A DNA stretch of 64,000 nt from Verrucomicrobiaceae bacterium (GCA_016795485.1 JAEUHM010000025.1:124001-188000); one strand, 5' to 3'. Numbered from the stretch's first letter, positions 56,601 to 64,000 are shown. A program made the numbers and translations. Notes: generated by a model from the letters alone, not told the origin.

Positions 56601-57488
56601 GAACGCGATGGCGGGCGAGGGCTGACTCCAATTTTGAGAAATGACCACATAGTTTCCATTTTTCAAAGCTCGGACCGTCCCTACAGAGTCATTCGCGGAG
56701 CTTCCCATCAGCGACTTGGCCGTGGAGATCGTGCCAGTGATGCCAGCCACCCCGTCCCCCCACGTCACAGCGCCCGTATCCAAAGTAGCACCATTATCAC
56801 AAAACGGCGTGCTCACCACATAATTGCCATTCGTCAGTGCGGTGACCGTGGAAAACGAGAAATCGCTGCTCTTCCCACCCACCAGAGAGTTGCTCGCATT
56901 CACGGTGCCTACTCGGCCAGTGCTTCCGTCACACAACGTTGCAGCGCCCGCATCGACCGTTCCCACATTGTTCCATAGAGTGCTCAAGACCACGTAATTT
57001 CCATTCGCCAGAACTGTCACAAAACCATTCCCCACCAGATCCACAGCGTTAGTGCCCGTTAGGGAGTTGGCGCTGGAAATCACCACGCTCGGCGCACCGA
57101 ACCCGGTCTCTGCGTGTCCCCAAGTCACCGCACCCACATCCGCTGTGCCACCATTGTTCCAAAGCGGACTCACCACCACGAAGTTGCCATTTCTCAGCAA
57201 GGCCACCCCCGCTGAACCCACACTGTCGTTGCTGCTGCTTCCAGTCAGCGTACTGATCAGCGTACCATCATGCCGATAAAGGCTCACCATGCCCACATTG
57301 GTCAGCGCGGGAGACGGTTGGTCAAAACCAGGGTCCAAAACCACGAAGTTTCCATTCGGAAGCAAAAGCGTACTACTCCCAAAAGCCGCACTGCCCGCCG
57401 GCCCCGTGATCACCGTCTGAGACGCGGCGTGAAGAGATGGCGTGAGCAGCACAGCACAAAGGCAAATCAGGATCAGGGCCGTTCTCAT
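53640..57488 (-). CDS. secreted repeat protein with twelve NGNYVV repeats
   Basis: 1,282 residues from the ATG at 57488 (MRTALILICLCAVLLTPSLHAAS), a signal peptide; 57596 would add 36 residues. Residues about 35-740 are twelve repeats of about 60 residues with the core LxNGNYVVxSxxWxNxxxxDxGAVTW, ending NSLVGxxxxDxVG, a pattern known as DUF5650 in Pfam. The rest (about 540 residues) is a beta-rich region of NEAVYxGNVLML and NQALWTGN type repeats, possibly a propeller, with no catalytic motif. No membrane anchor, PEP-CTERM or barrel is seen, so it may be released or bound at the surface. Function unknown. Confidence 0.8.
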   Translation of the reverse strand: MRTALILICLCAVLLTPSLHAASQTVITGPAGSAAFGSSTLLLPNGNFVVLDPGFDQPSPALTNVGMVSLYRHDGTLISTLTGSSSNDSVGSAGVALLRNGNFVVVSPLWNNGGTADVGAVTWGHAETGFGAPSVVISSANSLTGTNAVDLVGNGFVTVLANGNYVVLSTLWNNVGTVDAGAATLCDGSTGRVGTVNASNSLVGGKSSDFSFSTVTALTNGNYVVSTPFCDNGATLDTGAVTWGDGVAGITGTISTAKSLMGSSANDSVGTVRALKNGNYVVISQNWSQPSPAIAFAGAVTFCNGTTGLSGTISAGNSLIGTSAFDRVGAGGLELANGNYLVLSRFFDQVAPIKADVGAITWCSGTAGVKGPVSATNSLIGQTASDLLGDSLPLVLTNGNYVVLAPEWDHDGVVDAGAAMWCNGSSGEVGTLLGDRALVGQSTNDRVGADGVPLTNGNYVVVSDSWSNPATSVSDVGAVTFGNGKTGIRGAVSQGNSLVGKLSGDQVGAEGAVALTNGNYVVVSDRWQHPSTLVDCGAITFCNGATGTKGLVTPGNSLLGSTAGDLDDALIQPLPNGNYVVVTIEWDLPDPNTADVGAVTFGNGKTGIKGVISEAISLVGATAGDRLGSGGVTVLANGNYVVASPTHDSVFLRADSGAATWGSGTSGVKGIVSESNSLVGFGVLDRVGERVVGLANGHYAVISPTWNSGLVDGAVTLGNGVTGTTGTISPAHSVLGVTASDANFIVLFDPVHEQVLIARQGEQRLVLYGNNLRSVAKTGLPAPGGVDLTFGAAGLTVINPIGALMWDSSLTGAGSSGGRNSAIFALAPGFSVADLVMQKADDLSALGAGLPANAKVAGLGSHIFNQMGRGLFQATVSGTGITGANNKLLLMDTGANVTPVHRLGQPVPGFANAVFVSMPSITQSRDRDRVVMSYQLKSNPPAGVTAVNDSGVLTMSHAGGLESFILREGANSFINATGLVGNFGQFTPLVSSSSGSVIHFVSGHVSSTGTRTVLQSLETAGNLFFGIVGVGGAAPDMVGPENGVVKVGSIPGVTSLVGSALYKATLTGTASATNEAVYAGNVLMLRKGSTLDPFFNFTVKKIIAWWPVQSTQSVYLLEVNGAGTSAPNNLVLALRQDMTSANTPAFGRFLTLTLGSHVRDGVSPAKIGRILAVEVNPASGDYAVLTTLTNCPASTNQALWTGNTLAGTAGSVERLPVLRLRKGDRYSTNNTPLGIIKSIGLKPVPDTSGARGRGLGSCVGADGSTAVYITGDGNKTELVLLK
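55265..57380 (-). repeat. twelve tandem NGNYVV/NGNFVV units in the repeat protein
   Basis: Twelve diverged copies of about 180 bases, read from residue about 37 on. Copy 1 is NGNFVVLDP, copy 2 NGNFVVVSP, copies 3-11 mainly NGNYVV (copy 6 NGNYLV), and copy 12 is NGHYAVISP. Between cores, G-A-V/I-T-W/F and NSLxG are retained. Confidence 0.85.
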
Positions 57489-57634
57489 AAGATGAAAAAT
57501 TTCGCAGCTTCCATCATGCCACAGTTTTCCACCTTGCGGGAAGATTTTGCGAGACTTTGGATCTGGTTTCACAAAGAACTCAGAAACGCAGTTCACGAGG
57601 AAGGCGACAAAAAGAGAATCAACGATGCAGAATG

Positions 57635-57650
57635 CAGACTACACAGTCTG
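57635..57650 (-). other. hairpin containing the gltX stop codon
   Basis: On the minus strand CAGACT-GTGT-AGTCTG, a perfect 6-bp stem with a 4-base loop in which the TAG stop begins. No T-run follows directly (TTTTT lies about 22 bases on), so it is not a canonical terminator. It may be an mRNA 3' end structure or chance. Confidence 0.35.
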
Positions 57651-58955
57651 TAACGTGCGCTCAATACGTCTCAGCGAGCTGTCCTTGCCCACCAGATCAA
57701 GGATCGTGGTCACTCCGGGGCCGCGATTTTGACCGGTGAGGGCAAAACGAAGCAATGGCATCAAGGCCCCGGCTTTTACGCTCTGGGCGGCAGCGGTTTT
57801 CTCCAGCGCATCGTGGAGACTGGTTTCATCCCACTGGTTCATGGAGGCAAACGTCTCTGCGGCGGCTTGCAGCAGTGCTTTGTTCTCGGTTTTGGCATTT
57901 AGCTTGGTGACGACTTCAGCCTCGTACGGATAATCTTCGTTAAAGAAGTAGTGCGTCCAGCCTTTGAGTTCGCCAAGCAGGCTGATCTTTTCCCTCACGC
58001 TGTAGACAGCGCGAGCGGCCATGTCCTCATTTTGAATGCTGAACCCTTCTTTCACAAGAAACGGGCGAGCGAGAGCATAGAGTTCGTCTTGAGGCAGTTC
58101 ACGGAGGTACTGAGCATTGAACCAGACGGCTTTCTTCTCATCAAAGCGCGCATTGGCGCTGTGGATTTGCTTCGGGTCAAATAGCGTGGCCATTTCTCTA
58201 GCCGAAAGCTTCTCTGTCTCGGCTTTTGGCGTCCAACCGAGCATGCAGAGATAATTGAAAACGGCTTGCGGCAGATAACCTGCATCCATGTAGCTCACCA
58301 CAGACGCTCCTTGATCGCGCTTGCTCATCTTGGTGCCATCTGGATTGAGAATCAGCGGGATATGCGCATACACTGGTGGTGTTTTTCCAAAGGCATGGAA
58401 GAGATCGATGTGCTTCCAGGTGTTAGACAGATGATCTTCTCCTCGAATGACATGCGTGATGCCCATCTCGATGTCATCCACGACATTAACGAAGTGAAAG
58501 ATGTAACTGCCATCTGGACGACGGAGCGTCATATCTGGCTCTTCGGTTCCCGCTAGGGCGACATCGCCACACACGAGGTCCGGGATGGTAATGGGCTCAC
58601 GGCTGAACTTGAAGCGCACCGCACCGTTTTCTTCAGTGTAGACTCTATCGGCTGCTTCCAACTGGGCAAGGTAAGCGTCGTAGATGCCTTTTCGTTGGCT
58701 CTGATAATAGGGGCCGCGATCACCGCCAACTTCGGGGCCTTCATCCCAATCTAGGCCTAACCAGCGGAGTCCGTCTAGAATAGCAGCCATGGCTTCTGGC
58801 GTGTTGCGGGCCTCGTCGGTATCCTCAATGCGGAGGATGAACTTTCCTCCCTGGTTCCCGGCATAGAGCCAGTTGAACAATGCTGTGCGAGCCCCGCCGA
58901 CGTGAAGATAGCCGGTGGGGGATGGCGCAAAACGAACCCGAACTTGATTTGACAT
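57639..58955 (-). CDS. gltX: glutamyl-tRNA synthetase
   Basis: 438 residues of class-I synthetase. HVGG at 18-21 (the HIGH motif) and KMSKR at 209-213 (KMSKS) are intact, and the anticodon-binding helical domain fills the C-terminus. RFAPSPTGYLHVGGART, FHFVNVVDDIEMGITHVIRGEDH and the KAEK region follow GluRS. It is somewhat shorter than many GluRS (about 470-500), with the C-terminal end compact. It charges tRNA-Glu; whether it also misacylates tRNA-Gln cannot be decided from this gene. Divergent from mogA with 57 bases between the starts. Confidence 0.97.
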   Translation of the reverse strand: MSNQVRVRFAPSPTGYLHVGGARTALFNWLYAGNQGGKFILRIEDTDEARNTPEAMAAILDGLRWLGLDWDEGPEVGGDRGPYYQSQRKGIYDAYLAQLEAADRVYTEENGAVRFKFSREPITIPDLVCGDVALAGTEEPDMTLRRPDGSYIFHFVNVVDDIEMGITHVIRGEDHLSNTWKHIDLFHAFGKTPPVYAHIPLILNPDGTKMSKRDQGASVVSYMDAGYLPQAVFNYLCMLGWTPKAETEKLSAREMATLFDPKQIHSANARFDEKKAVWFNAQYLRELPQDELYALARPFLVKEGFSIQNEDMAARAVYSVREKISLLGELKGWTHYFFNEDYPYEAEVVTKLNAKTENKALLQAAAETFASMNQWDETSLHDALEKTAAAQSVKAGALMPLLRFALTGQNRGPGVTTILDLVGKDSSLRRIERTLQTV

Positions 58956-59012
58956 AGGCCCGTGATTCTGGCGTGGATTTTCGCTCCATGCTATGGCTGA
59001 TTTCGCCCCTCA

Positions 59013-59489
59013 ATGAACATTGGCATCATCACTATCTCAGACCGCGCGGCGGCTGGCATCTATGAGGACTTCGGCGGTCCAGCATTACGAGAAGCAGCCG
59101 CCGGTTACGGCTGGCGCGTCCTGGCAGAAGCGATCGTGCCTGATGAGAAAGTCCAGATCCAGGAGACCATCCGTTCCTTTGCCTCTCAGGGATGTGGATT
59201 GATTCTCACCACTGGCGGCACTGGCATCACCGAGCGCGATGTCACTCCAGAAGCCATCCGCGGCATCATGCGTGTAGAGGTTCCGGGTTTTGGTGAAGTG
59301 ATGCGCCTGAAGAGCTTCGATGCTCTGCCAAATGCCATTCTCAGCCGAGGGCTGGCCGCTGTGGTGGATCGAAGCCTTGTGCTGGCTCTCCCAGGAAAGC
59401 CTGCGGGTGCCGTGGAGTGCCTGGGTCACGTGCGCGGAGCGCTGGATCACGCAGTGAAGCTGGCGCAAAAGGTGCCGACGAGCTGCTAG
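59013..59489 (+). CDS. mogA: molybdopterin adenylyltransferase (MogA/MoaB family)
   Basis: 158 residues. The MPT-binding TTGGTGITERDVTPEA (GGTG at 68-71, Asp76) and the ISDRAAAG N-terminal loop identify the MogA/MoaB fold, which adenylates molybdopterin before metal insertion. LPGKPAGAVECLGHV is the second conserved segment. The MogA/MoaB distinction rests on similarity and is not certain. No other Mo-cofactor gene is nearby. It begins a plus-strand series with the IscA-like gene, 64 bases downstream. Confidence 0.9.
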   Translation: MNIGIITISDRAAAGIYEDFGGPALREAAAGYGWRVLAEAIVPDEKVQIQETIRSFASQGCGLILTTGGTGITERDVTPEAIRGIMRVEVPGFGEVMRLKSFDALPNAILSRGLAAVVDRSLVLALPGKPAGAVECLGHVRGALDHAVKLAQKVPTSC

Positions 59490-59553
59490 GCCATGCTGCA
59501 CTTCCGCGCATAGCTGCGTCTGGATTTTCATTCCTGTAGCGTTATCATCTTCT

Positions 59554-59931
59554 GTGACCGCAACCGCCCCATCCCAACCTCAGATCAAAATCGGCAACGA
59601 GAAGCTCATCAAAGTGCTTCAAGGTGCCGCTGACAAGCTAACGGGTCTGCTCACGCGTCAGGGCAAGGCAGAGTTTGGTGCACTACGGATCGCCGTGGTG
59701 GGCGGCGGATGTTCAGGGCTGCAATACAAAATGGATCTCGTCGATGGGCCGGCCAATCGCGACATCATGGTGAACTCGGGCGGTGTGCGGGTCGTGATTG
59801 ATCCCAAAAGTGCTCTGTTTGTCTCTGGTTCGGAACTGGACTACAGCGATGACCTCCAGAGCGGTGGTTTCAAAGTGAAGAATCCCAACGCAGTGGTCAC
59901 TTGCTCGTGTGGCGAGAGTTTCTCTGCTTAG
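59554..59931 (+). CDS. IscA/ErpA-type iron-sulfur assembly protein
   Basis: 125 residues beginning with GTG at 59554 (VTATAPSQPQ). The HesB-fold Fe-S ligands are present: Cys53 in GGGCSGLQY and Cys117/Cys119 in TCSCGESF. Such A-type carriers pass Fe-S clusters to target enzymes. The N-terminal ten residues are outside the core. Eight bases downstream starts the HscB-like gene, so the two look like an operon related to Fe-S maturation; sufS lies 16 kb away at 42216. Whether it is an IscA, SufA or ErpA orthologue cannot be told. Confidence 0.92.
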   Translation: MTATAPSQPQIKIGNEKLIKVLQGAADKLTGLLTRQGKAEFGALRIAVVGGGCSGLQYKMDLVDGPANRDIMVNSGGVRVVIDPKSALFVSGSELDYSDDLQSGGFKVKNPNAVVTCSCGESFSA

Positions 59932-59939
59932 TAAGCTGC

Positions 59940-60500
59940 ATGGATAACGCGTTTGCCGCACTCGGGCTGGAACCCCGGCTCAGCCTTGACGAAGAAAGCA
60001 TTCGTGCGGCGTATCTTGAGCGATCAAAGACGGCATTGGAAGACGACCAACAGGTCCTCAATGAAGCGCTCCAGCTTCTATTGCCTCCTGACCGCCGGGT
60101 GAAGCACCTCATGGATATCAGTGCACCCGCTGAGGCTAAAGCCTGGCGCACCGTCCCTTTATCCGATGACTATATGCGGCTATTTGGGGTCGTGGGAAAT
60201 GCACGCCAACAGGCTGACCCGATCTTGAAGAAAGCAGAGACAAGCCAGTCAGCACTCGCTCGGGCGTTGTTGGCCCCACAGATCTTGAAAGTCCGCGATC
60301 AAGCCGAGGAAGCCGCTTCACAGTTGGAATCCGCACTGGAATCGGAACTCACCAAACTCCCTGATCTAGACGCAAAGCTCGCAGGAGGGCAAGCATCAGC
60401 GCCCTGGTCAGAAGTTGCCGAAGTTCAGGCTCGCCTTGCCTATTTGCTCAAATGGCAGGCACAAATCCGCGAGTCGCTCATGCGCCTCCAGCCGGGCTGA
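59940..60500 (+). CDS. HscB-like co-chaperone with degenerate J domain
   Basis: 186 residues from 59940 (MDNAFAALGL). The J-like N-terminus (FAALGLEPRLSLDEESIRAAYLERSK, then VLNEALQLLLPPDRRVKHLMDI) has the right helices, but the HPD tripeptide that activates Hsp70 is not present at the expected place. The C-terminal domain is helical and coiled (EEAASQLESALESELTKL), similar to the HscB C-terminus that holds the scaffold protein. Its eight-base spacing from the IscA-like gene supports an Fe-S role. It may be a J-like protein that does not stimulate Hsp70 in the usual way. A longer start at 59901 overlaps the previous gene. Confidence 0.65.
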   Translation: MDNAFAALGLEPRLSLDEESIRAAYLERSKTALEDDQQVLNEALQLLLPPDRRVKHLMDISAPAEAKAWRTVPLSDDYMRLFGVVGNARQQADPILKKAETSQSALARALLAPQILKVRDQAEEAASQLESALESELTKLPDLDAKLAGGQASAPWSEVAEVQARLAYLLKWQAQIRESLMRLQPG

Positions 60501-60535
60501 AAGCCCACCGTTTCGCCAGCGTAGTGGCTTGAACT

Positions 60536-63292
60536 ATGCCCCGCTGGTTCACCACGTTCCTCTGCCTCACGCTAGCCGCCAGCGCTCAGTTGGCCAACTT
60601 ACCACCCGACCTCTACTGGCTAACAAGCGATGCATTACTCACCAAGAGCTTTGAGCACGATGGAAAGCTCCTCATGGGCATCCTCTTCGTTGCGTCTCAC
60701 CACGATGGCGTTGAGATCAAGATCAATGACAAGCTCGTCACTGTGGCAAACAAGAACACGCACGCCACAAGCCACGATGTGACCCGTCTGGTTCGTGAAG
60801 GTAAGAACACCATCTCCGCGTCACGCGGCCCAGTGGCTGTATTGCTTGAACTCAATGGCGACACGAACAAGAAGCGTTGGATACGATCTGACAAGACTTG
60901 GACAGGTAGCACCGCAGCCGAAAGCATAGCTCTCAACACACCAGACAATCCTTTTGACCTGAAAAAGACCTTTGATGCCTACAACTCATGGCAACTCGCC
61001 AAGCCTGGGGCACAGTCTACCGCCACTCCCGTCTCCGAGATCACCGTGCCTCCGGGCTTCCGAGTCGAACTGATCCGATCCGCTGAAACGGGAGAAGACT
61101 CCTGGGTCTCGATGGCATTCGACCCCAGTGGACGCATCACTTTGGGGCGCGAGAAGAAAGGGCTCCTGCGTCTAACTGTCAGCGGAGGTGGTGAGCAGAA
61201 GATGGAAGTCATCGAAGACTCACTGCTTGAGTGTCGAGGACTCGTTTACGCTCATGGCGCGCTGTATGCCAACGCAAACAACTCCAAAACTCTCTACAAA
61301 CTGCGCGATCTGGATGGAGATGGACTATTTGAGGAAAAAACCGAGCTGATGACCACCGGAGGAGGTGTCGGACACGGTCGGAATCACATTAAACTCGGCC
61401 CTGACGGTGACATCTACGTCGTGCACGGAAACAACGTCTTACTCCCAGAAAACATCTCGCCTAAGTCGCCGCTAAGAAACTACTTTAACGATCAACTGAT
61501 ACCTAACCCATGGGACGGTAGCATGTTCGATGGCAATGTGGAACTTCCCGCCGGGCATGTCTTGCGTGTGTCCACAGATGGCAAAGAAAGGACATTGATC
61601 GCTGGAGGCTTGAGAAACCCACTGGACATTGCATTTCATCGCTCTGGGGCCCTCTTCACCTTTGATGCTGACATGGAGCGCGATGTAGGAACGCATTTCT
61701 ACATGCCGACCCGTGTGCTGCAGATCGTGCCAGGAGCAGACTACGGCTGGAGGCGAGGAACAGGCCGCTGGCCTTCTTGGTATGCGGATTGCGTTCCGTC
61801 AGTAGTGGATATTGGCTTGTCATCGCCGACTGCGGTCTTCTTTGGCTACGGATCAGCATTTCCCAAGCAATACGAGGAAGCGCTCTACATTTGTGACTGG
61901 TCCTATGGCCGTTTGATCGCCGTTCACATGGAGAAGCGTGGTCAGAGGTATGTTGGAGTGCAGGAGACATTCGCAACTGGACGACCTCTGAACCTCACAG
62001 ACGGTGCCATTGGGCCGGACGGCGCGCTTTGGTTCATCACAGGCGGCCGCGGCACTCAGAGCGGTCTCTACCGCATCAGTTTTCACGGCGAAAAAGACAC
62101 CATTCACCCAGTTACATCCCCCCCGGCAAGCAAAGTAGACCGCACGGCTCTCCATGCCACGAGGATGGCGATGGAAGAGCAACCTGCCGCAATCAAGGTG
62201 AACAAAGAAGCGAGTTGGGAGAACATCATGGCATGCTTAGCGGCCGCCCGAGTCGGAAATGACTCACAAAGGCAAGCCGCAGTCCGGTCGGCTTCAGAAT
62301 GGCTAACCAACAACGATCCAGAGATCATCCTCGCCGCACTTCGTGTAATGGAGATTGCCTCGGCTCGCGGATGTAAGTTTGAGATACCCCCTGCACTTCC
62401 AACACTCTTTCCTCACAAGGACGCGCGGGTAAGTCGGGAAACATGCAAATGGCTGGTGCACTTTGGTGACGCCTCCATCATCGACAAAGCGACACAACAC
62501 CTGAAGACCCTCACTGCTTCCGAAGACTTAGTGTATTATCCGTTCATTCTCCGTTACTTGAAGTCAGGATGGACTCAGGAGTCGTGGCGCATCGCTTTCA
62601 ATGCGCTGAACCAAGCGGAGAAGCTCAATGGTGCCAGCACCTATTTCAAAGTCATCGCTGACACACGAAGCGAACTCGCCGCATATCTTCCACCGAGTGA
62701 AGCGGTAGCACTCGCGGGCGTCATTCATCCACCGAAACCAGCACCGCTTCTGCCAACAGCACTTCCTGGGCACTCCTTCCGTCAGTGGAAAGTCTCAGAC
62801 TTGGAGCCCGTGCTTGCACAAGTGAAGTCTGGGAGATCGTATGAAAAAGCAAAGGCCGCATTGATCAGCTCCCAATGTGTCTTTTGTCACAAGGTCAGCG
62901 ATGACCCTTCCCTTCCAGCAGGAGTCTTCGGCCCCGATTTGATTCAAGTAAGAAGCCGATTCAGTTCTAAAGATCTACTCATGCACATCCTTGAACCCTC
63001 AGTCGTCATCGACGAGAAGTTCCGCAGCGTTACCATTACCAAGACGGATGGAGCCATTGTCTCGGGCGCACTTGAATCCGAGGATGACGAGCGAATTGTC
63101 TTGAAGCCAAATCCACTTGTTCCAGACGTCGTAGAGACGGCCAAAGCGCAAATCAGTGCACGTAAGGTCAGTGAGGTATCGCCGATGCCCGCTGGACTCC
63201 TGAACGCTCTCAATCAAGACCAAATCCTTGACCTCCTTGCTTGGTTTGAAGCGGGCGGAGACTCGAAATCAGCAGTTTGGAAAAAACCTTAG
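60536..63292 (+). CDS. PVC-type heme-binding beta-propeller protein
   Basis: 918 residues with a signal peptide (PRWFTTFLCLTLAASAQ). Residues about 30-150 form a carbohydrate-binding-like beta domain; about 165-490 a glucose/sorbosone dehydrogenase-like propeller (TVPPGFRVELIRSAETGEDSWVSMAFDPSGR, GGGVGHGRNHIKLGPDGDIYV, LRNPLDIAFHRSG, PGADYGWRRGTGRWP); then a HEAT-like helical region; finally a C-terminal cytochrome-like domain with CVFCH (Cys781, Cys784, His785) and a family end (GALESEDDERIVLK). It is the standard architecture of planctomycete/verrucomicrobial heme proteins thought to oxidise sugars or polymers in the periplasm. It differs from the gene at the left edge by lacking an SGNH domain. 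Substrate unknown. Confidence 0.93.
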   Translation: MPRWFTTFLCLTLAASAQLANLPPDLYWLTSDALLTKSFEHDGKLLMGILFVASHHDGVEIKINDKLVTVANKNTHATSHDVTRLVREGKNTISASRGPVAVLLELNGDTNKKRWIRSDKTWTGSTAAESIALNTPDNPFDLKKTFDAYNSWQLAKPGAQSTATPVSEITVPPGFRVELIRSAETGEDSWVSMAFDPSGRITLGREKKGLLRLTVSGGGEQKMEVIEDSLLECRGLVYAHGALYANANNSKTLYKLRDLDGDGLFEEKTELMTTGGGVGHGRNHIKLGPDGDIYVVHGNNVLLPENISPKSPLRNYFNDQLIPNPWDGSMFDGNVELPAGHVLRVSTDGKERTLIAGGLRNPLDIAFHRSGALFTFDADMERDVGTHFYMPTRVLQIVPGADYGWRRGTGRWPSWYADCVPSVVDIGLSSPTAVFFGYGSAFPKQYEEALYICDWSYGRLIAVHMEKRGQRYVGVQETFATGRPLNLTDGAIGPDGALWFITGGRGTQSGLYRISFHGEKDTIHPVTSPPASKVDRTALHATRMAMEEQPAAIKVNKEASWENIMACLAAARVGNDSQRQAAVRSASEWLTNNDPEIILAALRVMEIASARGCKFEIPPALPTLFPHKDARVSRETCKWLVHFGDASIIDKATQHLKTLTASEDLVYYPFILRYLKSGWTQESWRIAFNALNQAEKLNGASTYFKVIADTRSELAAYLPPSEAVALAGVIHPPKPAPLLPTALPGHSFRQWKVSDLEPVLAQVKSGRSYEKAKAALISSQCVFCHKVSDDPSLPAGVFGPDLIQVRSRFSSKDLLMHILEPSVVIDEKFRSVTITKTDGAIVSGALESEDDERIVLKPNPLVPDVVETAKAQISARKVSEVSPMPAGLLNALNQDQILDLLAWFEAGGDSKSAVWKKP

Positions 63293-63314
63293 CTCTACAC
63301 GGGCACAATGGCGA

Positions 63315-64000
63315 TCAGCGTACTTCTGGCCCACCGAAGTTGAAGCCAACTTGCGCCCAGACCGAATGCTCTTCTCCGAACACATTACTGTGATCAAAGT
63401 TGTATTGGAGACGCAGCATCAGGTTTCGTCCGCCACCTATGTTTGTACCTGGTTGAATGCCGCTCAGCATGTTGCGCGCTCCGACATACCACGTGATGCC
63501 AGGGCTAATGCGGAATCGCTCATCCAGACCCGCAGAGTCGATTCCTTGCACCCACTCGCCGCGCAATCCAAGCTCCAACCCACAGTTCCAGCCATAACGA
63601 ACATCCGTGTAAAAGGCAGCTTCGGTCAATGAGGCACGGCGTACTGCCCTATCATGCTCCTCTTCATCATCGTGGTCGCCGTGTTCGTCATGATGAGCGC
63701 GCTCATGAGCGTGATCTTCATGTTCTTCTTCGTGGTGGTGCTCTTCCTCACCTGGGAGATGCCCACTAACTGCACCCAGCCGTCTCAACATCGCCTCTGT
63801 GCGCCAACGGAAGTAATCGCCTCCCGGTTCAAACCCATTCTCGCGCCACTGGTATTCAAAATGAACCCCATAAATGGCGCTCTGGCGTCCCCAGGCATTG
63901 TCACCCCACGCGCCAGAGATTCCTGCTCGGAACTGGTGGAAGTCGTTGTAGAAAAACACGTTCGTCCAATTTGCTGTCGTGAGCAGATCGTTGAATAGCG
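63315..64000 (-). CDS. outer-membrane beta-barrel protein with His-rich loop (partial)
   Basis: C-terminal part of a gene that enters from the right edge (frame open from 64000 to the stop at 63315, about 228 residues). Aromatic beta-strands (QFRAGISGAWGDNAW, YGVHFEYQW, GIQPGTNIGGGRNLMLRLQYNF) with a terminal aromatic-rich strand (HSVWAQVGFNFG) suggest a barrel. A loop near the middle is packed with His and acidic residues (EEHHHEEEHEDHAHERAHHDEH). This could bind Zn, Ni, Co or Cu, and resembles barrels in metal-import regulons. Metal uptake is inferred only. The N-terminus, signal peptide and family cannot be seen. Confidence 0.75.
   Translation of the reverse strand, partial: LFNDLLTTANWTNVFFYNDFHQFRAGISGAWGDNAWGRQSAIYGVHFEYQWRENGFEPGGDYFRWRTEAMLRRLGAVSGHLPGEEEHHHEEEHEDHAHERAHHDEHGDHDDEEEHDRAVRRASLTEAAFYTDVRYGWNCGLELGLRGEWVQGIDSAGLDERFRISPGITWYVGARNMLSGIQPGTNIGGGRNLMLRLQYNFDHSNVFGEEHSVWAQVGFNFGGPEVR

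Noticed and set aside
1-64000. tRNA, rRNA, CRISPR arrays, insertion sequences or prophage genes
   Set aside because: I found no cloverleaf-type sequence, direct repeat-spacer pattern, transposase or integrase motif.

Overview
The window reads like chromosomal DNA of a Verrucomicrobiota bacterium, probably a Verrucomicrobiae relative of Prosthecobacter/Verrucomicrobium. The placement is an inference. It rests on two PVC-type (Planctomycetes-Verrucomicrobia-Chlamydiae) heme/propeller proteins, a giant secreted autotransporter-associated beta-strand-repeat (PATR) protein, a small basic protein of the kind annotated in Verrucomicrobia/Chlamydiae, a complement-like alpha-2-macroglobulin and an EboD-like dehydroquinate synthase homologue. 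I saw no tRNA, rRNA, CRISPR array, transposase or phage gene. No stretch over 300 bases lacks a gene.

Layout. 1-2055 (minus): the N-terminus of a PVC-type esterase-like protein, then a two-gene unit (outer-membrane barrel plus small cytochrome c lipoprotein) preceded by Fur-like inverted repeats. 2158-3393 (plus): a secreted sialidase/BNR protein. 3386-5040 (minus): frr, a LipM/LplA-like ligase and a gamma-glutamylcyclotransferase-like protein. 5188-27057 (minus): one 21.9-kb gene for a ~7,290-residue PATR protein ending in Ig-like and putative-Ig domains, with no autotransporter barrel. 27269-30820 (minus): a four-gene operon SDR - ROK kinase - SIS isomerase - MetE-like protein, probably a sugar-processing unit. 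30914-33635 (minus): an ABC-2-like permease and two small proteins with a C-terminal membrane segment.

33789-43870 is mostly plus strand: a Sel1-repeat protein with a strong terminator, the EboD-like enzyme, a secreted serine hydrolase, an MBL hydrolase, uvrB, sufS and a small putative lipoprotein. 43867-47145 (minus): rlmN, rplS, a GlsB-type membrane protein, thiE and an ECF sigma factor. 47286-53562 (plus): alpha-2-macroglobulin and the small basic protein. 53640-58955 (minus): a 12-repeat surface/secreted protein and gltX. 59013-63292 (plus): mogA, an IscA/ErpA protein, an HscB-like protein without a visible HPD motif, and a second PVC-type heme protein. 63315-64000 (minus): the C-terminal part of a histidine-rich outer-membrane barrel.

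Themes. Housekeeping genes (frr, uvrB, sufS, rlmN, rplS, thiE, gltX, mogA, iscA-like) alternate with large exported proteins. Recognisable Shine-Dalgarno sequences are largely missing in front of otherwise secure genes, so most starts were set by signal peptides, family alignment or overlaps with the previous gene. The most unusual parts are the giant PATR gene with its internal super-modules and inserted tandem repeat, the SDR-ROK-SIS-MetE operon, the UvrB insertion, and the Fur-like operator at the left end.
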